NCBI GenBank assembly: GCA_031547595.1
Contig: JAVBRU010000088.1
Coordinates: forward strand, 1-56,063
DNA: 56,063 bases
Direction: 5' to 3'
Source: JAVBRU01 sp031547595
GTDB lineage: Bacteria > Bacillota > Clostridia > Christensenellales > Aristaeellaceae
Under the pieces are notes generated by a model. That model was not told the origin of the DNA and did not search any database. It was given only the letters and a program-made list of their open reading frames with translations. The position numbers were made by a program, and so were the translations under genes. How positions within the stretch are numbered: the first letter of the stretch is position 1; each line of letters starts with the position of its first letter. Positions 33,384 to 42,808 of this stretch are shown here, in pieces.

Positions 33384-34858
33384 TGTTCATCCTCCTTTAC
33401 GGTAAAGGCATTGTCATTTGCGGAAGCGCCTTCAGCGGGCACTGCGGCGCCCTCCGTCCAGGCAGCGCCCGCCAATTCGTGGGTCAACAGGGTTCTCGTA
33501 TCTTCGTCCAGCCCCTCCATCATACGGAAGAAAGCCTGATACAATGAGGATAATTCGCCGCTGACGACGGTCGTGGCTTGGGCGGCAGTCAGGCTTCGAA
33601 GGTCCTGCGCCTTATTGATGGCCGGTTGCTCCGACGCGGTGTCCGCCTCGGCAACAGCCAAGGTAATCGCGCCTTTAAAGGTTTGCTTGTCATCCTTTTT
33701 CACCAGCACCGTCACAGCGCCGTTCATGCCGGTGTTGTCCAGCGTGATCGCGGGGGTGAGGGTGTATTGCATCTTGCCCTTCGCGTCCTTCTGGTTGATC
33801 GTCACCTTGCCGGACCAGGTTTCACTGCCGTCTTTTTTCGCATTTTTTAGCGATGCCGTGAGGCCAAAGGTGGTGGTTTTCCCCTCCAGGGTGCGCGTCA
33901 TATCCAGTGTCAGCTCCAAGGTGTTCTGGGTGTCCTTCTGCACAAGTGCGCCAGATACCACCAGCTTAAAGTTGTTTTTACCCTTGGTAGCAGGCGCAGA
34001 CAGGCTGAGGTATATGCCCTTGTCTGCGGTGTAACCGCCAAAGATCGTCACCTTGCGTTTGTCCTCGCCAATGGCCGCGTTGCCGGTGAACTCAAAGCCC
34101 ATGTCCTCCCCCGCCTTGGTCAAAAAGCGGCGGACGCGGCAGGAGCCGCTGAATTCCAGAGCATTCAGGAAATCTCCGGCCTCGGCATACGCGCCGTCTA
34201 TGCCGCCCAACGCGGCTTCAAAGCCTGGCAGCAGCAGGGAGGTCAGATCAGGCCACAAGGCGTTCATCTGGTCTGCCGTAAAGCTATATATCTCGCGCTT
34301 GGGCGCGGTGCCCACATTTTTGATGGAAGTATTTTCTGTGGCCTTGGTCATTTTTCCCACTTCGGACATCTGGATATACATCTGGCTGAGGCCGCCCAGC
34401 CAAGCGTTGATCATATCCAGCGGCGATATCTGCGGGATGCTGATGGCATCATCGCCCAGCAGCAGCGAAAGCGCGTCCGGTTTGCCGGGCGCAGTGAGGT
34501 ATGCGCCCTCGGATGGCGAAAACACCGTCAGCGTATAGGAATCCTTCTCCAGCATATCGGCGGCAAAGAGGGTCTCTCCGTCAAAAATCATCTCGCCCTT
34601 GGAGAGCACGCCGCTGAGGCTCGATTGCTGGGTCATACGAAACGACAGGCTTTTCAGCCAATCATTGACCACCGCCAACGAACTCTGGCTCAAGCCGTTT
34701 GTTTCCGCGCTCTGCACGCTGATATCCGTCTGATACGCGGTACCCGCATCATAGGCCTCCAATATGTCATTCAGGCGCGGTGAAAACTCCGCCAACGCGC
34801 CGGAAAACAGCAATGCCGCCGCCAATAGCAAGCAGCTCAGACGCTTTGCCGCATTCAT
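33380..34858 (-). CDS. Secreted protein of unknown function (492 aa)
   Basis: This is the first gene of the secreted-protein cluster. It has a signal peptide (residues 1-23, ending ALA-EFS). It consists largely of repeated beta-strand pairs with lysine/threonine-rich turns, for example KGKNNFKLVVSGAL and TKGETF-like segments. The C-terminus is acidic. It shares general architecture, though not obvious sequence identity, with the next two genes. A promoter with extended -10 lies about 110 bases upstream. Confidence 0.7.
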   Translation of the reverse strand: MNAAKRLSCLLLAAALLFSGALAEFSPRLNDILEAYDAGTAYQTDISVQSAETNGLSQSSLAVVNDWLKSLSFRMTQQSSLSGVLSKGEMIFDGETLFAADMLEKDSYTLTVFSPSEGAYLTAPGKPDALSLLLGDDAISIPQISPLDMINAWLGGLSQMYIQMSEVGKMTKATENTSIKNVGTAPKREIYSFTADQMNALWPDLTSLLLPGFEAALGGIDGAYAEAGDFLNALEFSGSCRVRRFLTKAGEDMGFEFTGNAAIGEDKRKVTIFGGYTADKGIYLSLSAPATKGKNNFKLVVSGALVQKDTQNTLELTLDMTRTLEGKTTTFGLTASLKNAKKDGSETWSGKVTINQKDAKGKMQYTLTPAITLDNTGMNGAVTVLVKKDDKQTFKGAITLAVAEADTASEQPAINKAQDLRSLTAAQATTVVSGELSSLYQAFFRMMEGLDEDTRTLLTHELAGAAWTEGAAVPAEGASANDNAFTVKEDEQ

Positions 34859-34963
34859 GCCCCATCACATCCCTTCCAAACTCCAACCATACAACCATAC
34901 AACGGCGCAGCCCCCTGCATTCTTGCACGGCAGGGCAAAAAATCCAACCAATGCTGCCATTCC

Positions 34964-34991
34964 ATTATACAGCATCCCAAGAGAAAAGCAA
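34964..34991 (-). promoter_or_regulatory. Promoter of the secreted-protein cluster
   Basis: On the minus strand TTGCTT (34991-34986), 16 bases, TATAAT (34969-34964). Confidence 0.6.
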
Positions 34992-35020
34992 AGCATGCGC
35001 GAAGGAATTTACGAATATGA

Positions 35021-35860
35021 ATGTGCGGGGTGATGATATTGAAATCCCGGATGATCGTGGCACTATGGGGTGCGCTGATTGGCGCGATGCTGGTCTACCC
35101 GTCCCAAGCGGCAGAGGCAGCATGGCATGCGCTCAGCTTATGGGCGCGTTCTGTGGTGCCCGCGCTGTTTCCCTTCTTGATCGGCATGCTGATGCTGGGA
35201 AGCCGCATCCGCGCCAAGGGCGGCACGCTGGTGGCGCTGGGATGGCTGAGCGGCTCGCCCGGCGGGGCGCGGCTGTTGCAGCAGCAAAAACCTGCCGGGC
35301 GCTATGCCCTGCGCCTGGCCGCGCTGACCGGTACCATGAGCCCCATGTTCTTTTTATCCACCCTGTCCGGCTGGCTGATGGACAGCCGCGCTGGCATCAT
35401 CATGCTGGCAGCGCACCTCCTGGGCGCGCTGAGCACCGGGCTGATGGTGCCCGCCCATCCCGAAATGAGCAGCACGGAATCCACCCCCTTGCCGCTGGCA
35501 ACCGCGTTGCAAAACGCGGCCACCGCCATGCTGACAGTGGCGGGCTGCATGACGCTGGGCTGCGTGGCGGCCCGTATGACCGCGTGTGCGCTGCCCGGGC
35601 TTGGCACGCCCTGGATGGTGCTTTTGCAGTGTTTATTGGAAGTGACAGCGGGCACACAACGGATCATCGCCGTTGATACAACACTAAAAATCCCGCTGCT
35701 GTGTGCGGCGTGCTCTTTTGGCGGGCTGTCCCTCGGCATGCAAAACGCCGCCTTCTTCCAGGAAAGCGGCGTAACACTTATGCAATTGCTAAAACTTCGC
35801 GCAGTGCACGCTCTGGTGGCCTTTGCACTGTGCTATGGTATGTGTTTGCTATTCTTATAA
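35021..35860 (+). CDS. YlbJ-like integral membrane protein
   Basis: This 279-residue polytopic protein has six or more hydrophobic helices. The N-terminal part fits the YlbJ/nucleoside-recognition (Gate) fold: ALSLWARSVVPALFPFLIGMLM, then GWLSGSPGGARLL, which corresponds to the GYPSGA motif of sporulation protein YlbJ. It is shorter than YlbJ (about 400 residues). The start is uncertain: ATG at 35021 or 35033, with weak ribosome binding sites for both. Its stop overlaps the stop of the convergent M20 gene by a few bases. Confidence 0.7.
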   Translation: MCGVMILKSRMIVALWGALIGAMLVYPSQAAEAAWHALSLWARSVVPALFPFLIGMLMLGSRIRAKGGTLVALGWLSGSPGGARLLQQQKPAGRYALRLAALTGTMSPMFFLSTLSGWLMDSRAGIIMLAAHLLGALSTGLMVPAHPEMSSTESTPLPLATALQNAATAMLTVAGCMTLGCVAARMTACALPGLGTPWMVLLQCLLEVTAGTQRIIAVDTTLKIPLLCAACSFGGLSLGMQNAAFFQESGVTLMQLLKLRAVHALVAFALCYGMCLLFL

Positions 35861-37042
35861 GCCGGGCACGCCGTCCATGTTGTCTAGCACAAACTGCACA
35901 AACAGCTTCACGCCGGTTTGAAGTGCGTCCTCATCCACATCCCAATCCTTGGTGTGGGCGGGGTGCACGCAGCCCTTGTCTTCGTTTCGCATGCCAAGGC
36001 CAAACAGCAGGCCGGGCCTACGCTGCTCGTAGTAGGCAAAGTCCTCCGCGCCGGTGGTGGGCAACAGTTCTGCCACGCCGCCCTTGCCCAGCACCTTTTC
36101 GCTGGACTGTATAAAGGCATGGTACATGGCGCTGTTGTTGATGCAGCGGGGCAGCGCATCACCGAAGAAATCCACCTCGCAGGTGCCGCCCATCTCGTCC
36201 GCAATGCTGTGTGCCAATTGATCGATACGCTTTCTGGCCCACACCATGGTTTGATCGCTGAGGGCACGGATGTTGCCCATCATGTCGCACAGGTCTGCAT
36301 TGGTGCTGACAGTGTTGCCCGCATTTAAGGTGGTCACAGTCATCACGCAGGTATCAAAGGGATCAAGCTCCCGCGAAATCAGCATCTGGATACCCATATA
36401 CATTTTCATGCCCATCGCCAGCGCGTCTACACCCTTGTGCGGCAGTGCCACGTGCACGCTGCGCCCGTGGAACTTGACTTGAAAGCGCGAGGAGGTGGAG
36501 TTGGTCACCCCATCGCGGCAGGAGGGCACATGCACAGGGTCGTTACAGTTGACATGGCACATGATGATGCAGTCGATATCGTCCATCACGCCATGCTCGC
36601 ACATCGTGCGCGCACCGCTGGGGCGGGATTCCTCGCACGGCTGGAACAACAGCTTCACCCGGCAATGGAGGTGATCCTTCAGTTCGTTCAGCGCCCTGGC
36701 CGCGCCAAGCAGCATGGTGGTGTGGGTGTCGTGCCCACAAGCGTGCATCATGCCCTCGTGCTGGGAGCGGTAGGGCTTGTCGTGGTTCTCCTCCTCAATG
36801 GGCAGCGCGTCCATATCGGCGCGGATGCCGATGGTGAAGCCCGTGATATGCGGATTGATGGTGGCGACGACGGTGTTTTTGCCGTACTTCTCAAACTCGT
36901 AAGCAACGCCCATTTTGTCGAGTTCCCGCCGTACCAGCGCAGTGGTCATGGGCAAATCCCAGCCCAGCTCCGGGTGCATATGCAATTCGCGGCGAATGCC
37001 CACCAGCCATGCCTGATCCACAAAGACATCAGAATAATCCAT
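35855..37042 (-). CDS. M20-family amidohydrolase/peptidase
   Basis: This 395-residue binuclear-zinc hydrolase of the N-acyl-L-amino acid amidohydrolase type has the RADMDALPI and HACGHDTHTTMLLGAA metal/catalytic motifs, FQPCEES (the usual glutamate pair as Cys-Glu-Glu), and the dimerisation lid region with GRSVHVALPHKGVDA. It is cytoplasmic. Start chosen at 37042 with GAGGTG upstream. It is the last gene after the sugar ABC-importer genes on the minus strand, 108 bases behind the solute-binding protein, so it may process an imported acylated compound. Confidence 0.9.
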   Translation of the reverse strand: MDYSDVFVDQAWLVGIRRELHMHPELGWDLPMTTALVRRELDKMGVAYEFEKYGKNTVVATINPHITGFTIGIRADMDALPIEEENHDKPYRSQHEGMMHACGHDTHTTMLLGAARALNELKDHLHCRVKLLFQPCEESRPSGARTMCEHGVMDDIDCIIMCHVNCNDPVHVPSCRDGVTNSTSSRFQVKFHGRSVHVALPHKGVDALAMGMKMYMGIQMLISRELDPFDTCVMTVTTLNAGNTVSTNADLCDMMGNIRALSDQTMVWARKRIDQLAHSIADEMGGTCEVDFFGDALPRCINNSAMYHAFIQSSEKVLGKGGVAELLPTTGAEDFAYYEQRRPGLLFGLGMRNEDKGCVHPAHTKDWDVDEDALQTGVKLFVQFVLDNMDGVPGL

Positions 37043-37150
37043 GTTCGCACACCTCGTACATTGTTGATCTGAAAATGAGTGTATCACAGTCCCGTGCCAT
37101 TGAAAAGGGGATGAGGCCGCGCCCCACCCCCAAGGTCTAGAAAACAGAGA

Positions 37151-38605
37151 TTACTTGCGGCTCGCCAGGTGTGCATCCAGCTGACGCTGCGCTTCTGCCA
37201 GCACGTCCAGCAGGCCAATGGCTTCCATTTCGGCCTTCATCTGGGGCAGGATGACGTCGGGATCGCTAGTGCCGGTGAGCAGTTCCTTAGAATACTTGGT
37301 CCACACAGCATACAGGGCGGTACGCACGTCCGCAGTGCTCTCGCCGTTGAAGGCAAAGCCCTGGGTGGCGCTGATGATGGCATCAGCATAGCCGGCATAC
37401 ACTTTGTCCCACTGCTCCGGATCAGCGGTGAACTCGGCGCTGGCAGATACCACGGAGGCATTGGCCACAGAACCGGTGATGTAGGTATCCATCATGTAGT
37501 TGGCAGCGCCGGCTTCGGTGCGCAGCACGGTGCCATTGTCCAGATAGTTGAAGTGTTCACCTTCGATACCATAGGCCAGGATGTCGCGGAAGGCCTGATC
37601 GGTATTGAGTAATTCAATATACTTCAGGGACGCGATGACCTTGTCCTCAGAAGCACCGGCGTTCATGGCAGTCAAGCCGCCCTGCATGGTGGCGCGGGAC
37701 ATATAGGGGCCGTCATAGCGGGACAGTTTGACATAGAAGCCGTAGGTGGCGGGGTTGGACCAGCCACGGTAGCCCATCCAGGCCTGGCCCGCGCGGATAG
37801 AAGTGGGCACAGATACGGGCACACTGTCGGTGGTGGCGGCATCCGCGTTGATGTAGCCCAGCTCATACCACTTGTGCATGAGGCGCAGGCGGTTGACAAA
37901 TTCTTCGCATTCCCAAACGGGGATAACGGTGGTTTCCATATCGGTGCCTACAGCGGTGTAGGGAATCACCAGATATGCGCTCACGATGCGCTCCATGAAG
38001 TTAGTCATACCGGAAATACCGGAGCTGGTGAGGGACATGGGGTATTCGTTGGGGAAATCAGCCTTGAAGACTTCCATGTATTTTTCCAGATCGGCAAATT
38101 TCATGGTATCTTCGATGGTCATGCCCTTCTCGCCTTCATAGTAGTCGGCATTGATGCGGAAGAACATTTCGCCGCCCATATCCTTCAGCGTGGGCACGCC
38201 GTAGATACGGTCATTGACGGTGCCGGCCTGCCAGAACTGGCCAATGACCTCGTACAGGTCGGGGGTATACTCTGCCACCAGATCAGTGATGTCATAGTAG
38301 AGTTCGTTCTGGGCGTTGAGGTCAAACTTGTTGGTCCATTCACAGGTGAAGATCATGTCGTAGTATTCACCGATGGACAGGTCAAGCGCCAGCTGCTCAG
38401 GGTCTTTGAACTGCAGATCCACCACGATACCCAGCTTTTCCGCAGAATAAGCGTTGGCTGCTTCGATTACCTTCTGCGCATCCTTGGGCGCTTCGCCATA
38501 CGTCCACCAAACCAGTTTGACGGGTTCTTCCGCCGCGAACGCGGGGAGGGATGCCATGCCGAGCAGCATAACAACCGCAAGGGCCATTGAGAGCAGTTTC
38601 TTCAT
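37151..38605 (-). CDS. ABC transporter extracellular solute-binding protein (DUF3502-like)
   Basis: This 484-residue secreted solute-binding protein has a signal peptide ending in AFA-AEE. The start of the mature protein (VKLVWWTYGEAPKDAQKVIEAAN) and the C-terminal helical part are those of the LipO/YtcQ-type binding proteins that serve LplB/LplC-like permeases. There is no lipobox cysteine. It follows the two permease genes after a 182-base gap with a hairpin (38632-38651), which could allow higher expression than the permeases. Cargo is probably an oligosaccharide. Confidence 0.88.
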   Translation of the reverse strand: MKKLLSMALAVVMLLGMASLPAFAAEEPVKLVWWTYGEAPKDAQKVIEAANAYSAEKLGIVVDLQFKDPEQLALDLSIGEYYDMIFTCEWTNKFDLNAQNELYYDITDLVAEYTPDLYEVIGQFWQAGTVNDRIYGVPTLKDMGGEMFFRINADYYEGEKGMTIEDTMKFADLEKYMEVFKADFPNEYPMSLTSSGISGMTNFMERIVSAYLVIPYTAVGTDMETTVIPVWECEEFVNRLRLMHKWYELGYINADAATTDSVPVSVPTSIRAGQAWMGYRGWSNPATYGFYVKLSRYDGPYMSRATMQGGLTAMNAGASEDKVIASLKYIELLNTDQAFRDILAYGIEGEHFNYLDNGTVLRTEAGAANYMMDTYITGSVANASVVSASAEFTADPEQWDKVYAGYADAIISATQGFAFNGESTADVRTALYAVWTKYSKELLTGTSDPDVILPQMKAEMEAIGLLDVLAEAQRQLDAHLASRK

Positions 38606-38631
38606 GAAATGTTCCTCCTTTAATATTCTTC

Positions 38632-38651
38632 AACACTGCCTTGGCAATGTT
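38632..38651 (-). other. Intercistronic hairpin before the solute-binding protein gene
   Basis: On the minus strand AACATTGCC, a 2-base loop and GGCAGTGTT form a 9-pair stem (one G-U) directly before the ribosome binding site of the binding-protein gene. It could be a processing or mRNA-stabilising structure. There is no T-tract, so it does not look like a terminator. Confidence 0.4.
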
Positions 38652-38787
38652 AAAAACACACGAATCTTGAGGGCTGATCCAAAACATTCAGATGGGGTTA
38701 GGGGGCGAGACTGTCCGCAGGAGGCGTACAGGTTCGTACACCGACAAGGCAGGCGATGCGCTCAAGACCGCTGATGGGCCTTTTTCA

Positions 38788-39717
38788 TCAGCCCTTCACT
38801 GCGCCGATGGTCAGGCCGCTGATAAAGTAGCGCTGGAAGAAGGGATAAGAGCAGGCGATGGGCAGCACCACCACCATCACAATGGCCATACGGATGGTTT
38901 CGTTGGGCAGGCTGATGACAGAGCCGCCAGAAATTTTGCCCTCGTTCTTGGCCAGGAAGTCGAGGTTGCGCTGGATGCTGACCAGCACATACTGGAGGGG
39001 ATACAGATCGCGGTGGTTGCTATCCAGATACAACAGCGCGCCGTACCAGGAGTTCCAGTAGCTGAAGGTGAGGAACAGGCCGATGGTAGCGATCACGGGC
39101 AGGGAGATGGGCAGCACCAGCTGGGCAAATATTCGAAGCTGGGATGCGCCGTCCATCTTGCCGGATTCGATGATGGAATCGGGAACAGTGGATGTAAAGA
39201 AAGTGCGCATGATGATGGTGTACCAGGTGGAGCATGCGCCCGGCAGGATCAATGCCAAATACGTGTTTTTAAGGCCGTAGATCTGGCTGTTGATCATATA
39301 GCTGGCTACCAAGCCGCCGGAGAACAGCATGGGGATGAAGATCATCATGGTGTAAAACTTCTTGAAATAGAAGTTCGGGCGGGACAGGGAGTAGCCCAGC
39401 GTACTGATCAGGAACAGCCCCAGAAGGGTGCCTACAATGGTGATGCCAATGGAGTTGAGGAATGCGCGGCCAATGTAATCGCTGGTTTCCAACAGGTATT
39501 CATACGCCTGGAGAGAAAACTCTTTAGGAAAGAAGCTATACCCATTGACGGCCACCGAAGCCTCCGAAGAAATGGACACCATGAACACCAACACCAGCGG
39601 CAGGAAGGTAATGAGCGCCAAGATGATAAACAGGGCGGAAATTGCTGCGTTGGTGAGGGGCTTGACGCGGTTGAAGCGAGCCAGGCCGTCTTGGTATACT
39701 ACTTGCTTTTTTGCCAT
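38788..39717 (-). CDS. Sugar ABC transporter permease (LplC/MalG type)
   Basis: This 309-residue inner-membrane permease has six predicted helices. The EAA-like loop that contacts the ATPase reads ESGKMDGASQLRIFAQLVLPISLP. It pairs with the LplB-type permease encoded 18 bases upstream. No ATPase gene accompanies it; such importers often share a multi-task MsmX/MsiK-like ATPase encoded elsewhere. Confidence 0.92.
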   Translation of the reverse strand: MAKKQVVYQDGLARFNRVKPLTNAAISALFIILALITFLPLVLVFMVSISSEASVAVNGYSFFPKEFSLQAYEYLLETSDYIGRAFLNSIGITIVGTLLGLFLISTLGYSLSRPNFYFKKFYTMMIFIPMLFSGGLVASYMINSQIYGLKNTYLALILPGACSTWYTIIMRTFFTSTVPDSIIESGKMDGASQLRIFAQLVLPISLPVIATIGLFLTFSYWNSWYGALLYLDSNHRDLYPLQYVLVSIQRNLDFLAKNEGKISGGSVISLPNETIRMAIVMVVVLPIACSYPFFQRYFISGLTIGAVKG

Positions 39718-39735
39718 TGCTCTTTCCTCCCCGCC

Positions 39736-40719
39736 TCAGAATAGCCCGCTGTCGGGGTCGATCTTTTTCACAATGAAGTTCGTAATTAAGATCATGATGC
39801 AGCCCATCACGCTTTGCATCAGCCCCATGGCGGAGGAATAGTTGTAGTTGGCATCCTGCATCAGCGCCTTGTACACATATACATCCAGCGTCTGGGTGAC
39901 AGATACCAGGGAGTTGGAATCGCGCGTGGCGATGAAGAACAGGCCAAAGTCCGTGCTGAAGATGTGGCCGATGTTCATGATGAACATGATGGAAATGATG
40001 GGGCGAAGCAGCGGCAGCGTAATGCCCTTCACCTGCTGCCATTTGCTGGCGCCATCGATCACAGCGCTTTCGTACAGGCTTTGATCAATACCGGTGATGG
40101 AGGCCATGTATACCACCATGGAGTAGCCCACAGTTTTCCACGTGTTCATAAACACAATGATAAAGGGCCAGTACTTGGGGCTTTGGTACCAGGTGATCGG
40201 ATCCTTGCCCATAGACATCAGCATATGATTGAACATGCCGCGGTCGGTAGACAGGAAAGCATACATGAAATAGCTGACCACCACCCAGGACAGAAAGTGC
40301 GGCAGGAACATCGACGTCTGGCACACCTTGGCCAGCTTCTTTGAGTGCATCTGGGTGATCAGGATGGCCAAAGTGACGGGCAGCAGCGCGCCGATCGTTA
40401 TAAAAACGACGTTATACAGCAGTGTATTGCGAATAATATTGAAAACATCTGGGGACATAAACAAAAACTTGAAATTTTTCAGCCCCACCCACTGGCTTTT
40501 GACAAACAGGCTGTACAGGAAACCCTTGCCGGGGGCCAGCTTGTAGCTTTTGAAGGCAAACACGATGCCAAACATCGGCAGATAACAAAATGCCGCGTAC
40601 CATAAAATCGAAAAAAACGAGAGACCTGTCAACTCCAGATCATCGCGCGTGAACTTACGCCGCTTGATACGCGTGGGCAGCGTGGCTTCACCCTTGATCA
40701 TCAGCTTGGGATCACTCAT
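39736..40719 (-). CDS. Sugar ABC transporter permease (LplB/MalF type)
   Basis: This 327-residue permease has six helices. The N-terminal segment WYAAFCYLPMFGIVFAFKSYK is typical of LplB-type proteins. The EAA loop reads ESAVIDGASKWQQVKGITLPLLRP. It is the first gene of the importer operon, read from the promoter at 40771-40799 and divergent from the hexosamine operon. Confidence 0.93.
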   Translation of the reverse strand: MSDPKLMIKGEATLPTRIKRRKFTRDDLELTGLSFFSILWYAAFCYLPMFGIVFAFKSYKLAPGKGFLYSLFVKSQWVGLKNFKFLFMSPDVFNIIRNTLLYNVVFITIGALLPVTLAILITQMHSKKLAKVCQTSMFLPHFLSWVVVSYFMYAFLSTDRGMFNHMLMSMGKDPITWYQSPKYWPFIIVFMNTWKTVGYSMVVYMASITGIDQSLYESAVIDGASKWQQVKGITLPLLRPIISIMFIMNIGHIFSTDFGLFFIATRDSNSLVSVTQTLDVYVYKALMQDANYNYSSAMGLMQSVMGCIMILITNFIVKKIDPDSGLF

Positions 40720-40770
40720 AAACCGCGTTCACATTCCCTTCTATATACAGGTATCTTGTTTACAAAAATG

Positions 40771-40799
40771 AGTATAACATATCTTTTTTGAAATTACAA
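40771..40799 (-). promoter_or_regulatory. Promoter of the sugar-importer operon
   Basis: On the minus strand TTGTAA (40799-40794), 17 bases, TATACT (40776-40771) with a TGT extension. Confidence 0.6.
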
Positions 40800-40913
40800 G
40801 CTGTTTATCAATTCACATTAAAAAAACATTTTGGATGCAGGAAATCCACATTCCCTGTCGAATAAGGCGGTTATGCGGCATAGTATTGCCCGAAAATCAA
40901 GGAGGACAACGGG

Positions 40914-42719
40914 ATGTTTACGCAGCAGGAAATCGCGCTGGTGCGCAGCACAGTGATGAATCTGGTTGGTTGCACCTACGCAGACGAAATCCAGGTGACG
41001 GAAGGCTTTGGCCTGACGGTGACGCTGGAGGGCGGCAAAGCCTCGATTGCGGCAGTGGACAAGCCCGCGCTGGCGCGGGGCTATTTTTTGCTGGCCCAGG
41101 CACTCAAAGCCGGGCAAAGCGCACTCCATCTGCACGAAGAAAAATGCTTTGAATCCTGCGGCCCCTACATCGATTGCTCCCGCAACGGCGTGATGACGGC
41201 GGAGGCCTGCAAGCGTTATATCGATTATACTGTCGCCCTGGGGCTGAACCTCGTGGTACTCTACACGGAGGATACCTACACAGTACCCGAATATCCGTAT
41301 CTGGGCTATCTGCGCGGCCGCTATACGCCCGAAGAATTGAAGGAAATCGACGATTATGCCGATGCGCTGGGCGTGGAATTGATGCCCAATGTACAGACCC
41401 TGGCACACCTTGGCCAGTTTTTGCAATGGAAGCCCAATGAATACCTCAAGGATCAGCCCACCGTGCTGATGATTGACGAGCCGGACAGCTACACCTTTAT
41501 TGAAGCAGAAATCCGTGCCATGCGTGGATGCCTTCGCAGCAAGCGCATCCACATCGGCATGGACGAGGCGCACGGCGTGGGTCTGGGGCAATATTACGAC
41601 AAGCACGGCCCCAGCAACCGCTTTGAAATGCTCAGCCGCCACTTGGACAAAGTGGTTGCGATCTGCAAGAAGTACGACTTCCATCCCATCATGTGGAGTG
41701 ATATGTTCTTCCGTCTGGGTAGCAAAACCAATGAGTACTACGACATGGATGCGGACATCCCCCAATCTGTGATCGACAGCCTGCCCGATGTGGACCTGTG
41801 CTATTGGGATTATTACCACACCGATGCGGCTATGTATGAGCATATGCTGTCACAGCACGAAAAAATGAATGCCAACACCGCTTTTGCGGGCGGTATCTGG
41901 ACATGGTCGGGCTTCCTGCCGCATGTGAACCTCACCCGCAACTCCATGACCCCCGCGCTGAAGGCCTGCGCGAAACACAAGGTGCGCACCGTGATGGCCA
42001 CCATGTGGGGCGATGACGGCACGGAGATCGATTACTTCCTGGCGCTCAGCCAGCTGCCCATTTTCTCCGAATACTGCTGGCGGGGCGAGGCCTGCAGCGA
42101 TGCGATCATTGCCGAGGTGGGCGAATTCCTCACCGGGCTGCCCAAGAACGCCTACGAAGCCTTCTCCCTCCTGTACCCCGGCGATGCCGACGTGCGCACC
42201 GGCAAGGGCTTGATGTACTGCGATCTTCTGTATCCCATGATGGAGCGGGACGAAAAGATGGAAGACTGCCTGCCCCGCTTTGAGAAGGCGCGCCAGATGC
42301 TGGCGCCCTACCAGGATAACACGCAGTGCATTTATGCCGACCAGATTTTTGCCATCTGCGAGGAAAAGGCCAAAATCCTGCGCGATACCCGCGCAAAATA
42401 CCTGGCCGGGGACAAGGCATATCTTGCGGATTTGGCCAATAGCCGCCTGCCCGCGCTGCTTGGCATGTACGAAAACATGGTGAAGCTGCACCGTGCACAG
42501 TGGGAAGCCTCCTACAAGCGCAACGGCTGGGAGGTCATCGCCCTGCGCTACGGCGCGGTGGTGGGGCGGCTGAAGGATGTACAGTATGCCATCGAACGCT
42601 ATGTGAAGGGCGAGCTGAGCACGCTGTGCGAGCTTGACGAAGAGCCGCTCAACTGCAGGCGCAAGGCGGGTATGCAGTTCTACAACGTGTTTGTATCCCC
42701 CACCTTCTCGCTGTTGTAA
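40914..42719 (+). CDS. Beta-N-acetylhexosaminidase-like enzyme (GH20), cytoplasmic
   Basis: This 601-residue glycoside hydrolase family 20 protein has no signal peptide, so it probably cleaves imported N-acetylhexosamine-containing oligosaccharides inside the cell. The barrel strands are visible (LGLNLVVLYTEDTY, GVELMPNVQTLAHL). The substrate-assisted catalytic pair is D217-E218 in HIGMDEAHGVG. GGAGG precedes the ATG. It opens a plus-strand cluster with a GlcNAc-type kinase and a SIS protein, divergent from the importer genes, which supports a shared amino-sugar pathway. Confidence 0.88.
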   Translation: MFTQQEIALVRSTVMNLVGCTYADEIQVTEGFGLTVTLEGGKASIAAVDKPALARGYFLLAQALKAGQSALHLHEEKCFESCGPYIDCSRNGVMTAEACKRYIDYTVALGLNLVVLYTEDTYTVPEYPYLGYLRGRYTPEELKEIDDYADALGVELMPNVQTLAHLGQFLQWKPNEYLKDQPTVLMIDEPDSYTFIEAEIRAMRGCLRSKRIHIGMDEAHGVGLGQYYDKHGPSNRFEMLSRHLDKVVAICKKYDFHPIMWSDMFFRLGSKTNEYYDMDADIPQSVIDSLPDVDLCYWDYYHTDAAMYEHMLSQHEKMNANTAFAGGIWTWSGFLPHVNLTRNSMTPALKACAKHKVRTVMATMWGDDGTEIDYFLALSQLPIFSEYCWRGEACSDAIIAEVGEFLTGLPKNAYEAFSLLYPGDADVRTGKGLMYCDLLYPMMERDEKMEDCLPRFEKARQMLAPYQDNTQCIYADQIFAICEEKAKILRDTRAKYLAGDKAYLADLANSRLPALLGMYENMVKLHRAQWEASYKRNGWEVIALRYGAVVGRLKDVQYAIERYVKGELSTLCELDEEPLNCRRKAGMQFYNVFVSPTFSLL

Positions 42720-42727
42720 TAATCTGC

Positions 42728-42757
42728 TTGACAATTCACACACCCCTCCAGTATAAT
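42728..42757 (+). promoter_or_regulatory. Promoter before the kinase gene
   Basis: TTGACA (42728-42733), 18 bases, TATAAT (42752-42757). An AT-rich stretch with two ATATA cores (42757-42778) follows and could hold an operator. The kinase-SIS-hydrolase-regulator genes can thus be transcribed without the GH20 gene. Confidence 0.65.
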
Positions 42758-42808
42758 TATATCGGTTATATAAATACAATTTATCAAATTGCAAAAGGGG
42801 TAATACCA

